From positions 1-8,064 of the forward strand of contig WLNX01000076.1 in NCBI GenBank assembly GCA_009699565.1: a DNA stretch of 8,064 nucleotides, written 5' to 3'. The stretch's first letter is position 1; every line of letters begins with the position of its first letter. The stretch is from Actinomycetota bacterium. Lineage in GTDB: Bacteria > Actinomycetota > Thermoleophilia > Solirubrobacterales > Solirubrobacteraceae. The position numbers were made by a program, and so were the translations under genes. The notes beneath the pieces were generated by a model. That model was not told the origin of the DNA. It saw only the letters and a program-made list of their open reading frames with translations, and did no database searches. Of the stretch, positions 1 to 5,822 are shown piece by piece.

Positions 1-783
1 GAGCTTGTGCGCCGTCTCCTCGATCGAGCCGACGAGGATCTCCGACATGCCGGCAACAGCGGCGCCGGCGATCGCAAGCGCGATCACCGACTTGCGCGTG
101 CTCCAGGACTCGCTGATGGCCTCTGTGTCGGCCGGCTCCGGGTTGAAGATCCGCCGGTGCGTGCGCAGGGAGAAGATAAGGCCGCCCGCGTAGGCTGCCA
201 GCATCACGGCAGCAACCACGATTGACAGCGTTTCGACGGTCGACCCGTAGTCGACAATCACCGAGTTTGCCTCTGGCAATCCGCCGCCGCTGACGAGCTC
301 GTAGACGGCCGGCATCACGATCGCCGCTATGGCGAGGAGCAGCATCGAGGTTTGGGCGGCGGCGGCCCGGGCACTGAACTTCTGCTCGTCGCGACCCAGC
401 CCGCCGAAGAACATCGACGCGCCCAGCACGAGCAGGATGTTGCCGATGATCGAGCCTGCGATCGAAGCCTTCACAACCTCCTGCAGCCCTGCGTTGAGCG
501 CGATCAGAGCGATGATCAGTTCCGGCGCGTTACCGAACGTGACGTTAAGCAACCCGCCAATCCCTGGCCCGGAGCGCGCCGCCAGTTCCTCCGTTGCACG
601 GCCCATCAGCGCGGCTGTCGGGATCACGCCGAGCGCTGCAGTGACAAAGATGGCCGTTGAACTGGCACCGGTCAGATCGAGGACGACAGCTGCCGGAATA
701 AAGACGACCAGCAGTATTGGCCATCCCGCCGCCGCGAATAGTCGGTGCAGCGCAGTGCGCTCGTCTGTGGGACCGACCGACAT
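1..783 (-). CDS. cax: Calcium/proton (cation/H+) antiporter, Cax family, C-terminus cut by window edge
   Basis: The minus frame from ATG at 783 stays open for 261 codons to the left edge. The protein is very hydrophobic, with TM segments near residues 22-37, 43-60, 76-99, 104-127, 143-165, 183-205 and 231-249. The first alpha-repeat signature of the Ca2+:cation antiporter superfamily is clear: NVTFGNAPELI at 80-90, with E88 the expected cation-binding acid, followed by GSIIGNILLVLG at 110-121. Family members export cytosolic Ca2+ (or Na+/K+) across the membrane in exchange for H+. Full-length bacterial members are about 350 residues, so roughly a quarter is missing, including the second alpha-repeat (GNAAEH type), expected just beyond GSIEETAHKL at the edge. 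No Shine-Dalgarno precedes the ATG; a TATGCT -10 lies 9 nt upstream. It is divergent from the epimerase-like gene. The family is certain; the ion preference is not. Confidence 0.93.
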   Translation of the reverse strand, partial: MSVGPTDERTALHRLFAAAGWPILLVVFIPAAVVLDLTGASSTAIFVTAALGVIPTAALMGRATEELAARSGPGIGGLLNVTFGNAPELIIALIALNAGLQEVVKASIAGSIIGNILLVLGASMFFGGLGRDEQKFSARAAAAQTSMLLLAIAAIVMPAVYELVSGGGLPEANSVIVDYGSTVETLSIVVAAVMLAAYAGGLIFSLRTHRRIFNPEPADTEAISESWSTRKSVIALAIAGAAVAGMSEILVGSIEETAHKL

Positions 784-792
784 TGAGAGCAG

Positions 793-798
793 AGCATA
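793..798 (-). promoter_or_regulatory. -10 element (TATGCT) for cax
   Basis: On the minus strand TATGCT fits TANNNT and ends 9 nt before the ATG at 783. This predicts a transcript with a leader of about two or three nucleotides and no ribosome binding site. The -35 region is not recognisable. Confidence 0.4.
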
Positions 799-803
799 CG
801 CAC

Positions 804-822
804 AGCCAGCGTAAACCTGGCT
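804..822. repeat. Small inverted repeat AGCCAG-N7-CTGGCT
   Basis: Two perfect 6-bp arms (804-809 and 817-822) are separated by 7 bp within the divergent cax/epimerase-like intergenic region. They lie just upstream of the cax -10, where a regulator could bind. It is short and may be chance. Confidence 0.3.
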
Positions 823-894
823 TTGCGGTCCGATGGGACGCAAACGCGTCACTGGACTGCAACGCCAACTGCGACCGCAGCCGATCGATCGCCG

Positions 895-900
895 TAGCAT
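895..900 (+). promoter_or_regulatory. -10 element (TAGCAT) for a leaderless TTG start
   Basis: TAGCAT fits TANNNT and is followed by exactly 7 nt and then TTG at 908, the geometry of a leaderless transcript. This supports TTG 908 over ATG 833 as the start of the epimerase-like gene. No good -35 is visible. Confidence 0.45.
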
Positions 901-907
901 CGTCTGC

Positions 908-2233
908 TTGCGCCGAACGCTCCTCATCTGCGTCGCGTCGGCCCTAGCAGCGCTTGCCACAGGCGGCGCGGCAGGTGCGGTCGCCTCACCAATTCTGATC
1001 CTGGAACCATCGGGACGTGTCACGCTGCGCGACGATCCGCTGATTCCACCGGCTGACCGCAGCGAACTTCCGCCGTCTCTGGGCCGCTCGGTTGGAGCGA
1101 CGATGGCAGCAGCCCCAAAGGCAGAGACGGCCTCATCGTCAGATCTCGCAGCAGCAGTCGCGCGCCTGGCCGACAGCGGGGCGATCGACGCTGCGACCAG
1201 TTCCACGTACCGCTCTGCGATTAGCAGCGCGAAGAGCGCCGCCCGCAGACTCAGCGGCCGACGCCGGAGCGAGCTGCGCGCCGTGATCGCAAACTTCAAC
1301 AGGATGTCGCGCGGAGGCCTTGTGACCGCTTCGCGCCTGGCGCCGATGATCGAGACGCTGAAGCGCAACGTGCAGTGGTGGACAAGCGGTTCGCTGCTTA
1401 GCTACGGGCAGCGGGTCGGCTTCAAGGGCAGTGAGATCGTCTGGCAGTCGTACCCCGGCCAGGGGCTTCAGATCCAATGGCTTGGAACTTTCGGACACAT
1501 GAACGCGCTCTGGACCGTCAAGAGTCAGGCGCGCGAGCTGGGAGACCTTGCCGATGAGGTTGACCGACTGTCGGTCAAGCGTGCGGGTGGAGTTGCCTGG
1601 GAATACCTGTTCCAGTTTGGCGGCGGTCGCCCACCATGGGTCAGCGGCCTGTCCCAAGGGACTGCGGTTCAGGCGCTGGCACGGGCGTCGGAGCGGCTGG
1701 ACCGGCCACACCTGCTGAACGTTGCCCGTGATGGACTGGGCGTCTTCCGCACGAGGCCGCCAAGCGGCGTCCGACTCAAGACTGCTCACGGCTACTACTA
1801 CGCCGCCTACTCTTACGCCCCCGGCCAACGGATTTACAACGCCTTCTACCAATCTTTGATCGGACTCCACGACCTTTCGGCGATCAGCGGCGACAAGATC
1901 TCACGCGGCCTGTGGCTGGCGGGACAGCGCGAAGGCCGCTACGAACTCCCCCACTCCGACACCGGATCATGGTCCTATTACCAGCCGGGCGAGCTTTCGC
2001 CGATGAACTACCACATCGTTCTGCGCGACTTCATCCGAGGACTCTGCGACCGCATGACCGCCGACCGCCAGCGCGAGACGATCAAGCTGCGCGCAAGGAA
2101 GGGACCGGCAGCCGTTCTGGGCGACTTCAAGAGTTGGCCCGACGGCGGCCCCTATTGCGTCATGACGACGAGGTTCAGCAAGTACCTTTACAAGCGCGTT
2201 GGTACCTCGCCGCCGTCTCCGGCCCCGCGCTGA
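908..2233 (+). CDS. Secreted D-glucuronyl C5-epimerase C-terminal domain protein
   Basis: From TTG 908 the protein has 441 residues and begins with a compact signal peptide: MRR, a long hydrophobic core, and probable cleavage after AVA near residue 26. The RRTLL stretch is also compatible with Tat export. The frame is open to ATG 833, which would add 25 Arg-rich residues before the signal; a -10 element 7 nt before the TTG favours the shorter form. A helical, Ala/Arg/Ser-rich segment covers about residues 75-155. The rest resembles the D-glucuronyl C5-epimerase C-terminal domain, an alpha/alpha-barrel: LQIQWLGTFGHMNAL near 187-201, PPWVSGLSQG at 242-251, a Tyr-rich stretch at 296-315, DTGSWSYY at 351-358 and YHIVLRDFI at 368-376. 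In animals this fold epimerises glucuronate in heparan sulfate, with tyrosines as catalytic residues. The bacterial substrate is unknown, presumably a cell-surface or extracellular uronate polymer. Family assignment is good; catalytic activity is inferred. Confidence 0.82.
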   Translation: MRRTLLICVASALAALATGGAAGAVASPILILEPSGRVTLRDDPLIPPADRSELPPSLGRSVGATMAAAPKAETASSSDLAAAVARLADSGAIDAATSSTYRSAISSAKSAARRLSGRRRSELRAVIANFNRMSRGGLVTASRLAPMIETLKRNVQWWTSGSLLSYGQRVGFKGSEIVWQSYPGQGLQIQWLGTFGHMNALWTVKSQARELGDLADEVDRLSVKRAGGVAWEYLFQFGGGRPPWVSGLSQGTAVQALARASERLDRPHLLNVARDGLGVFRTRPPSGVRLKTAHGYYYAAYSYAPGQRIYNAFYQSLIGLHDLSAISGDKISRGLWLAGQREGRYELPHSDTGSWSYYQPGELSPMNYHIVLRDFIRGLCDRMTADRQRETIKLRARKGPAAVLGDFKSWPDGGPYCVMTTRFSKYLYKRVGTSPPSPAPR

Positions 2234-2255
2234 ACGACCCATCTCACGGCCTCCG

Positions 2256-2261
2256 TACACT
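2256..2261 (+). promoter_or_regulatory. -10 element (TACACT) for the EVE-domain gene
   Basis: TACACT fits TANNNT and is followed by 6 nt and then ATG 2268, so transcription would start at the A of the start codon. There is no Shine-Dalgarno in the 34-nt gap. This indicates an independent leaderless promoter for the EVE gene and not read-through alone from the epimerase-like gene. The -35 is weak. Confidence 0.5.
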
Positions 2262-2267
2262 CGGTTG

Positions 2268-2732
2268 ATGGCTGAATCACCGACGACTTGGATTCTGACC
2301 GGCTCGACCGGCAACTTCGAAGCGACGCGAGAGCTCGGTTTCAAACTGATCGGCTTTAAGGAACGGCGGCGCAAGCAGGCGCTCTCGATGGAGGTCGGGG
2401 ACCGGATCATCTTCTACCTGACAAAGGTGATGGCGTTCGGTGGATCGGTGACGATCACCTCGGACCTGTTCGAGGACCGCGACCCGGTCTGGCCGGGCAA
2501 GCCAGGCAACCCGGACCCCTACCCGTGGCGCCGCGAAACGGAGCTTGAGTTGGCGCTGCCCGAAGACGAATGGCTTCCGGCGGAGACTGTCAAAGACGAC
2601 CTTGAGCACATCGCCAAGTGGCCCGCAGACCACTGGAAGCTCGCCTTCCAGGGACAACTTCGGACAATCAGTGACGCAGACGCCGCGCTGCTGATGAAGC
2701 GGATGAGGGCGGCGGCCGGCGTCAAAGCGTGA
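2268..2732 (+). CDS. EVE domain (PUA-fold) protein
   Basis: The 154-residue protein is essentially one EVE domain, a PUA-like fold related to YTH and ASCH domains that in studied cases binds modified bases in DNA or RNA. Visible family features are the N-terminal WILTGS with W8, GFKLIGFKERRR at 24-35, the core strand GDRIIFYLTKVMAFGG at 44-59, PYPWRRETEL at 84-93, and the C-terminal FQGQLRTIS followed by an acidic/hydrophobic helix from 127. No second domain is fused. The frame opens upstream at a GTG (2199), but that would overlap the preceding gene and add a basic, non-conserved extension; ATG 2268 sits directly behind a -10 box. The 3' end overlaps the next gene in GTGA, so the two are translationally coupled. 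Its ligand is unknown. Neighbouring MoxR and VWA genes raise the possibility of a nucleic-acid-sensing role, which is inference only. Confidence 0.82.
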   Translation: MAESPTTWILTGSTGNFEATRELGFKLIGFKERRRKQALSMEVGDRIIFYLTKVMAFGGSVTITSDLFEDRDPVWPGKPGNPDPYPWRRETELELALPEDEWLPAETVKDDLEHIAKWPADHWKLAFQGQLRTISDADAALLMKRMRAAAGVKA

Positions 2733-3439
2733 GTAGCGCTGCGCCGGGGCTTCGCGGCGCTTGGGAATCGCTCTACGCCGAACAGAAGCTGGCGGTGGGG
2801 GCCGCGTTCGGCCTGCTGCTCTCGATGTTCCTCCCCTGGTACCAGCAGACCGGATTTGTGACCCGGCCAAGCGGCGCAACGACGAAGATCAGCGATTCGC
2901 TCAATGCCTTCCAATCCTGGGGCTTCATCGAGGGTTCGATACTGCTGGTTGCGATCGGTGTTGTTGCACTCTGCGCGGCGAGAGCCGACCGCCGTGCGTT
3001 CCACCTGCCAGGCGGCGATGGAATCGTGATGATGGCCGCAGGCGGATGGGTGATGTTCCTGATCTTCTACCGCCAGATCGACCGGCCGACCGGCAACGAC
3101 TCCGGTGTCCTGCGACCGATCGGCAGTCCGGCATGGAGCCCGGTCGGGGTTGACTGGGGGATCTTCGTCGCCTTCCTGCTTGGCGCAGCGATCCTTTATG
3201 CAGGGTGGCGCATGCACGCACTACACCGCCCGGAGCCGCTCTTGGACGGCGACGATCCGCACACGCCGGAGGTCGAAGGAGACCCGACCTCGATCGCCAG
3301 CCCGCTGCCGCCGGCACCAATCGCGCAGGCCGGCAAGGCTGCCCCTCCGCCGGTGAAGGGGCCGACAGGCGCTCCACCTGCGCCGCTTGAGGGGCAACTT
3401 TCGCTCGACGACGAAGCCGACGGCCCGGCCGCCGAGTAG
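2729..3439 (+). CDS. Four-TM membrane protein with Pro-rich acidic C-terminal tail, unknown function
   Basis: I do not recognise a named family. The 236-residue protein starts at GTG 2729, which shares GTGA with the stop of the EVE gene. Four hydrophobic segments lie near residues 19-37, 66-84, 97-114 and 142-162. TM1 ends in LPWYQQTGF, and a polar loop of about 28 residues follows before TM2. After TM4 and a basic patch (RMHALHR) comes a tail of about 70 residues, rich in Pro, Ala, Gly and acidic residues (PLPPAPIAQ, APPPVKGP, LSLDDEADGP). It is probably disordered and, by the positive-inside rule, cytoplasmic. There is no signal peptide or catalytic motif. The start overlap argues for coupled translation with the EVE protein. 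The tail could be a docking site for a cytoplasmic partner such as the downstream AAA+/VWA pair, which is untested inference. Confidence 0.75.
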   Translation: MSSAAPGLRGAWESLYAEQKLAVGAAFGLLLSMFLPWYQQTGFVTRPSGATTKISDSLNAFQSWGFIEGSILLVAIGVVALCAARADRRAFHLPGGDGIVMMAAGGWVMFLIFYRQIDRPTGNDSGVLRPIGSPAWSPVGVDWGIFVAFLLGAAILYAGWRMHALHRPEPLLDGDDPHTPEVEGDPTSIASPLPPAPIAQAGKAAPPPVKGPTGAPPAPLEGQLSLDDEADGPAAE

Positions 3440-3454
3440 GGCGCAGACAGGATC

Positions 3455-3469
3455 GGTTGCGCGGCAACC
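3455..3469. repeat. Perfect inverted repeat GGTTGC-GCG-GCAACC upstream of the moxR-like gene
   Basis: Two perfect 6-bp arms flank a 3-bp centre and abut the TATTAT box at 3470. The repeat fills most of the -35/-10 spacer, a classic operator position. As RNA it would be a 6-bp hairpin followed by UAUUAU, so a weak terminator for the upstream pair of genes is the alternative. Confidence 0.45.
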
Positions 3470-3475
3470 TATTAT
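3470..3475 (+). promoter_or_regulatory. -10 element (TATTAT) for the moxR-like operon
   Basis: TATTAT is a strong -10 match in otherwise GC-rich DNA. It ends 9 nt before ATG 3485, with no Shine-Dalgarno between, predicting a leader of about two or three nucleotides. No -35 match is seen at the normal distance, where the inverted repeat 3455-3469 sits. Confidence 0.5.
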
Positions 3476-3484
3476 CAGCAGCCC

Positions 3485-4387
3485 ATGCCAACTACGCCCG
3501 ATCGCCCAGAAGACGTCAGCTCCGGCCTCAAGGAGGTTGGCTACCTGCCCGACGACGCGACTGCGCTAGTCGCCTACCTCGCGATCAAGCTCGGAAAGCC
3601 GATCCTTGTTGAAGGCCCTGCAGGCGTGGGCAAGACGCAGCTGGCAAAGTCGCTGGCAGAGACGCTCGGCCGCGAGCTCGTTCGGTTGCAGTGCTACGAG
3701 GGACTAGACGAAGCGAAGGCCCTGTACGAATGGAACTACCGCAAGCAGCTCCTTCGGATCCAAGCCGAGGCACAAGACATCGGCTGGCAGACGGTGCAAG
3801 ACGACATCTTCGGCGAAGACTTCCTGCTTGAGCGCCCGCTGATGACGGCGATCGCCTCACCCGACCCGGTCGTCCTGCTGATCGACGAGATCGACAAGAC
3901 CGATCAGGAATTTGAAGCGATGCTGCTGGAGCTGCTCTCCGATTTTCAGATCTCAATCCCCGAGCTTGGCCGGATCGAGGCCAGCACGATGCCGCTCGTG
4001 CTGCTCACCTCGAACAACTCGCGCGAACTGACCGAAGCGCTCAAGCGCCGCTGCCTCTACCTGTGGATCGACTACCCATCGCTTGAGCACGAGCTGGAGA
4101 TCGTTCGACTCCACGCGCCGGAACTTGACGCGAAGATCGCGCGCCGCCTGGTCGAGGTCGTAGCGATGGTCCGCGATCTCGACCTGAAGAAGCCCCCCTC
4201 GATCGCCGAGTCGATCGACTGGGCCCGCGCGCTACTGCTGCTCGGAGCGACCGACATCGACAGCAAGACTTTCAACGAGACGATGTCGATCATCGTCAAG
4301 CACCGCACCGACATCGACATCGTCGCCGAAAGGGTCGGCGTGAAGCTCGACGCCGCCAAGGACGACGCCAGTGCCGCTTCGGCCTGA
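3485..4387 (+). CDS. MoxR-family AAA+ ATPase (CoxD-like)
   Basis: The 300-residue protein is a single AAA+ module. Walker A is GPAGVGKT at 44-51, Walker B is VVLLIDE at 129-135, sensor 1 is LLTSNN at 173-178, the arginine-finger region is LKRRC at 186-190, and PSIAESIDWARAL at 238-250 is the sensor-2 helix. All ATPase motifs look intact, and the length fits the CoxD/APE2220-like branch of MoxR proteins. These are cytosolic chaperone-like ATPases that work with a VWA protein to insert cofactors or activate a client, as CoxD does for CO dehydrogenase. Here no cox structural genes are within view, so the client is unknown. The gene is preceded by a 45-bp gap with a palindrome and a TATTAT -10, which suggests its own promoter. 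Its 3' end overlaps the VWA gene by 17 bp, as expected for partners made in matched amounts. Confidence 0.92.
   Translation: MPTTPDRPEDVSSGLKEVGYLPDDATALVAYLAIKLGKPILVEGPAGVGKTQLAKSLAETLGRELVRLQCYEGLDEAKALYEWNYRKQLLRIQAEAQDIGWQTVQDDIFGEDFLLERPLMTAIASPDPVVLLIDEIDKTDQEFEAMLLELLSDFQISIPELGRIEASTMPLVLLTSNNSRELTEALKRRCLYLWIDYPSLEHELEIVRLHAPELDAKIARRLVEVVAMVRDLDLKKPPSIAESIDWARALLLLGATDIDSKTFNETMSIIVKHRTDIDIVAERVGVKLDAAKDDASAASA
4358..4362 (+). promoter_or_regulatory. Ribosome binding site (AAGGA) deciding the GTG start of the VWA gene
   Basis: AAGGA lies inside the end of the ATPase gene, 8 nt before GTG 4371. It supports this GTG, despite the 17-bp overlap with the upstream gene, and contrasts with the leaderless starts elsewhere in the window. 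Confidence 0.6.
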
Positions 4388-5822
4388 CAAACGGCCGTCC
4401 CGCGACGCTTCCCGGCGCGCAGCGCTGTTCTCAGAGCCGCTCGAGAACCCGCTTGACGCGGGGCTGACGGCGCACCTCCTCGAGTTCGGAGACGAGCTGC
4501 GCGGAGAAGGCGTCGCCCTCGGAACTAGCGAGCTGCTCGACGCCTTCACCGCGCTGCCCGAGGTCGCCTGGGATGAGCCGGTGATGTTCCGCGAAACACT
4601 CGCCGCGACGCTCGCCAAGTCGCCCGAGGACCGCGCGATCTTCGACCTCGTATTTGAGCGCTTCTTCTTCCGCGCCACGGAGATGGCAGCGCTGGCGACC
4701 GGGATCGGCGAAGCCGGTGGAGGGATGGACGAGTCGGGCGCCGAGATGAACCTCGAAACTCTTCGCGAGCAGATCGCAAAGGCAATCGCCGCCCAGGACG
4801 AAGCCGCGATGCGCGACCTTGCACGGCTGGCGATCGCAGCCTACGCCAACCCCGGGGAGGGTTCCGGAGTGCTTGGCGTTGACGTTCAACGGATCCGTCG
4901 CGCCCTCGAACTTCGCGCAGAACCGCAGGGCGAAGCGACCGGCGACGACCCTCGAGCAGAGGGTCTCCCGCGCGAGGGGATCAGGCGCTTCGAGCAGCTG
5001 CTGCGCAAGGAACTTGAACGTCGCCAGATCGAACGCACCGAGACGCTCCCGGCTGCTCGACCGCTCCACGAGCTGGACCGCGCACTTCCAAGCGGGCCGC
5101 TGCAGGACCTCGCCGGAGTGCACCGCGTCGTAACCCAGCTCAAGCGGCGGCTGAAGACGCAAGGCCAAGAGCACCGCGGACACAAGCGCCACGCCCACGT
5201 CGATATCCGGCGCACGATGCGCGCTTCGCTCCAGACCGGCGGAGTGCCGATCACTCTGCGCTACCGACCCGTGCGCCCGCGCCGCCCTGAACTCTTCGTG
5301 ATCTGCGACGTATCAACAAGCGTCACCAGCGCCTCGGTCTTCTTCCTGTCGGTGATGCACGCTCTCCACGACTCGTTTCGCAAGATGCGCTCCTTCGTCT
5401 TCATCGAGCGGGTCAGCGAAGTGACCGAGGTCTTCCACCGCGAGCGCGACTTCAAGGCCGTTAGTGACGCGATTGCCCGCGACGCCGGCGTTGCCGACAT
5501 CTCCGGCTACACCGACTACGGGCGCGTCTGGGGCGAACTGCTCGAACAGATTCAGGATGAGCTACATCCGCGCTCCACGGTGATCGTTCTCGGCGATGCG
5601 CGAACGAACGGTCGCGAGCCTCGGGCCGACCTCTTCGGCCAGCTCGCAGAGCGCGCCGGTCGCACCTACTGGCTTAACCCGGAGCCTCGGCTCTACTGGA
5701 ACTACGGCGACTCGGTGATCGATTCCTACGCCCGCTACTGCGAGGCTTATGAGTGCTGGACGACGGAGCACCTTGAGAACTTCGTCAAGGTGCTGACGGA
5801 ACCTGAAGCCGCCCGGCGCTAG
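4371..5822 (+). CDS. VWA domain protein, CoxE-like partner of the MoxR ATPase
   Basis: The 483-residue protein starts at GTG 4371 behind AAGGA. The N-terminal part (about 25-115) resembles the helical N-terminus of CoxE-like proteins (LLEFGDELRGEGVALGTSELLDAF). The middle is charged and probably helical. The C-terminal half is a VWA domain of the CoxE family. ITLRYRP and RPRRPELFVICDVSTSV bring in the MIDAS metal site, with D313, S315 and S317 as DxSxS, T381 in SGYTDYG and D409 in VIVLGDARTN, so the metal site is complete. VWA domains bind partners through a MIDAS-bound divalent cation. Paired with a MoxR ATPase, such a protein delivers force or specificity to a client. There is no signal peptide or TM segment, so it is cytosolic. 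The stop codon shares CTAG with the convergent methyltransferase gene. The client is unknown. Confidence 0.9.
   Translation: MPLRPDKRPSRDASRRAALFSEPLENPLDAGLTAHLLEFGDELRGEGVALGTSELLDAFTALPEVAWDEPVMFRETLAATLAKSPEDRAIFDLVFERFFFRATEMAALATGIGEAGGGMDESGAEMNLETLREQIAKAIAAQDEAAMRDLARLAIAAYANPGEGSGVLGVDVQRIRRALELRAEPQGEATGDDPRAEGLPREGIRRFEQLLRKELERRQIERTETLPAARPLHELDRALPSGPLQDLAGVHRVVTQLKRRLKTQGQEHRGHKRHAHVDIRRTMRASLQTGGVPITLRYRPVRPRRPELFVICDVSTSVTSASVFFLSVMHALHDSFRKMRSFVFIERVSEVTEVFHRERDFKAVSDAIARDAGVADISGYTDYGRVWGELLEQIQDELHPRSTVIVLGDARTNGREPRADLFGQLAERAGRTYWLNPEPRLYWNYGDSVIDSYARYCEAYECWTTEHLENFVKVLTEPEAARR

Larger units (their letters stand above)
784..907. promoter_or_regulatory. Divergent promoter region between cax and the epimerase-like gene
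   Basis: This 124-bp gap separates two divergently transcribed genes, if the right-hand gene starts at TTG 908. It holds a -10 candidate for each strand (793-798 minus, 895-900 plus) and a 6-bp inverted repeat at 804-822. If the right-hand gene instead starts at ATG 833, the gap is only 49 bp. No convincing -35 box is seen for either promoter. Confidence 0.45.

Noticed and set aside
329..814. Open plus-strand frame of 161 codons
   Set aside because: It is antisense to the Cax gene, whose minus frame carries clear antiporter motifs. The plus frame has biased Ser/Ala/Arg content typical of a shadow.
1139..1870. Open minus-strand frame of 243 codons
   Set aside because: It is antisense to the epimerase-like gene, which has family motifs throughout. 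No recognisable motif appears in the minus frame.
2199..2267. Upstream GTG start for the EVE gene
   Set aside because: It would overlap the upstream gene by 35 bp and add a basic Arg/Pro extension. ATG 2268 fits the -10 spacing and the usual start of the domain.
2519..3217. Open minus-strand frame of 232 codons across the EVE and membrane genes
   Set aside because: It runs antisense over two genes with coherent domain and TM structure. Its composition (Cys, Arg, His rich) looks like a GC-driven shadow.
4431..5198. Open minus-strand frame of 255 codons
   Set aside because: It is antisense to the VWA gene and has no motif. The plus frame has MIDAS residues, a ribosome binding site and partner overlap.
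3485..5822. Part of a CO dehydrogenase (cox) cluster
   Set aside because: The pair resembles CoxD/CoxE, but no coxL, coxM or coxS genes occur in the window. Such MoxR-VWA pairs are common outside cox clusters.
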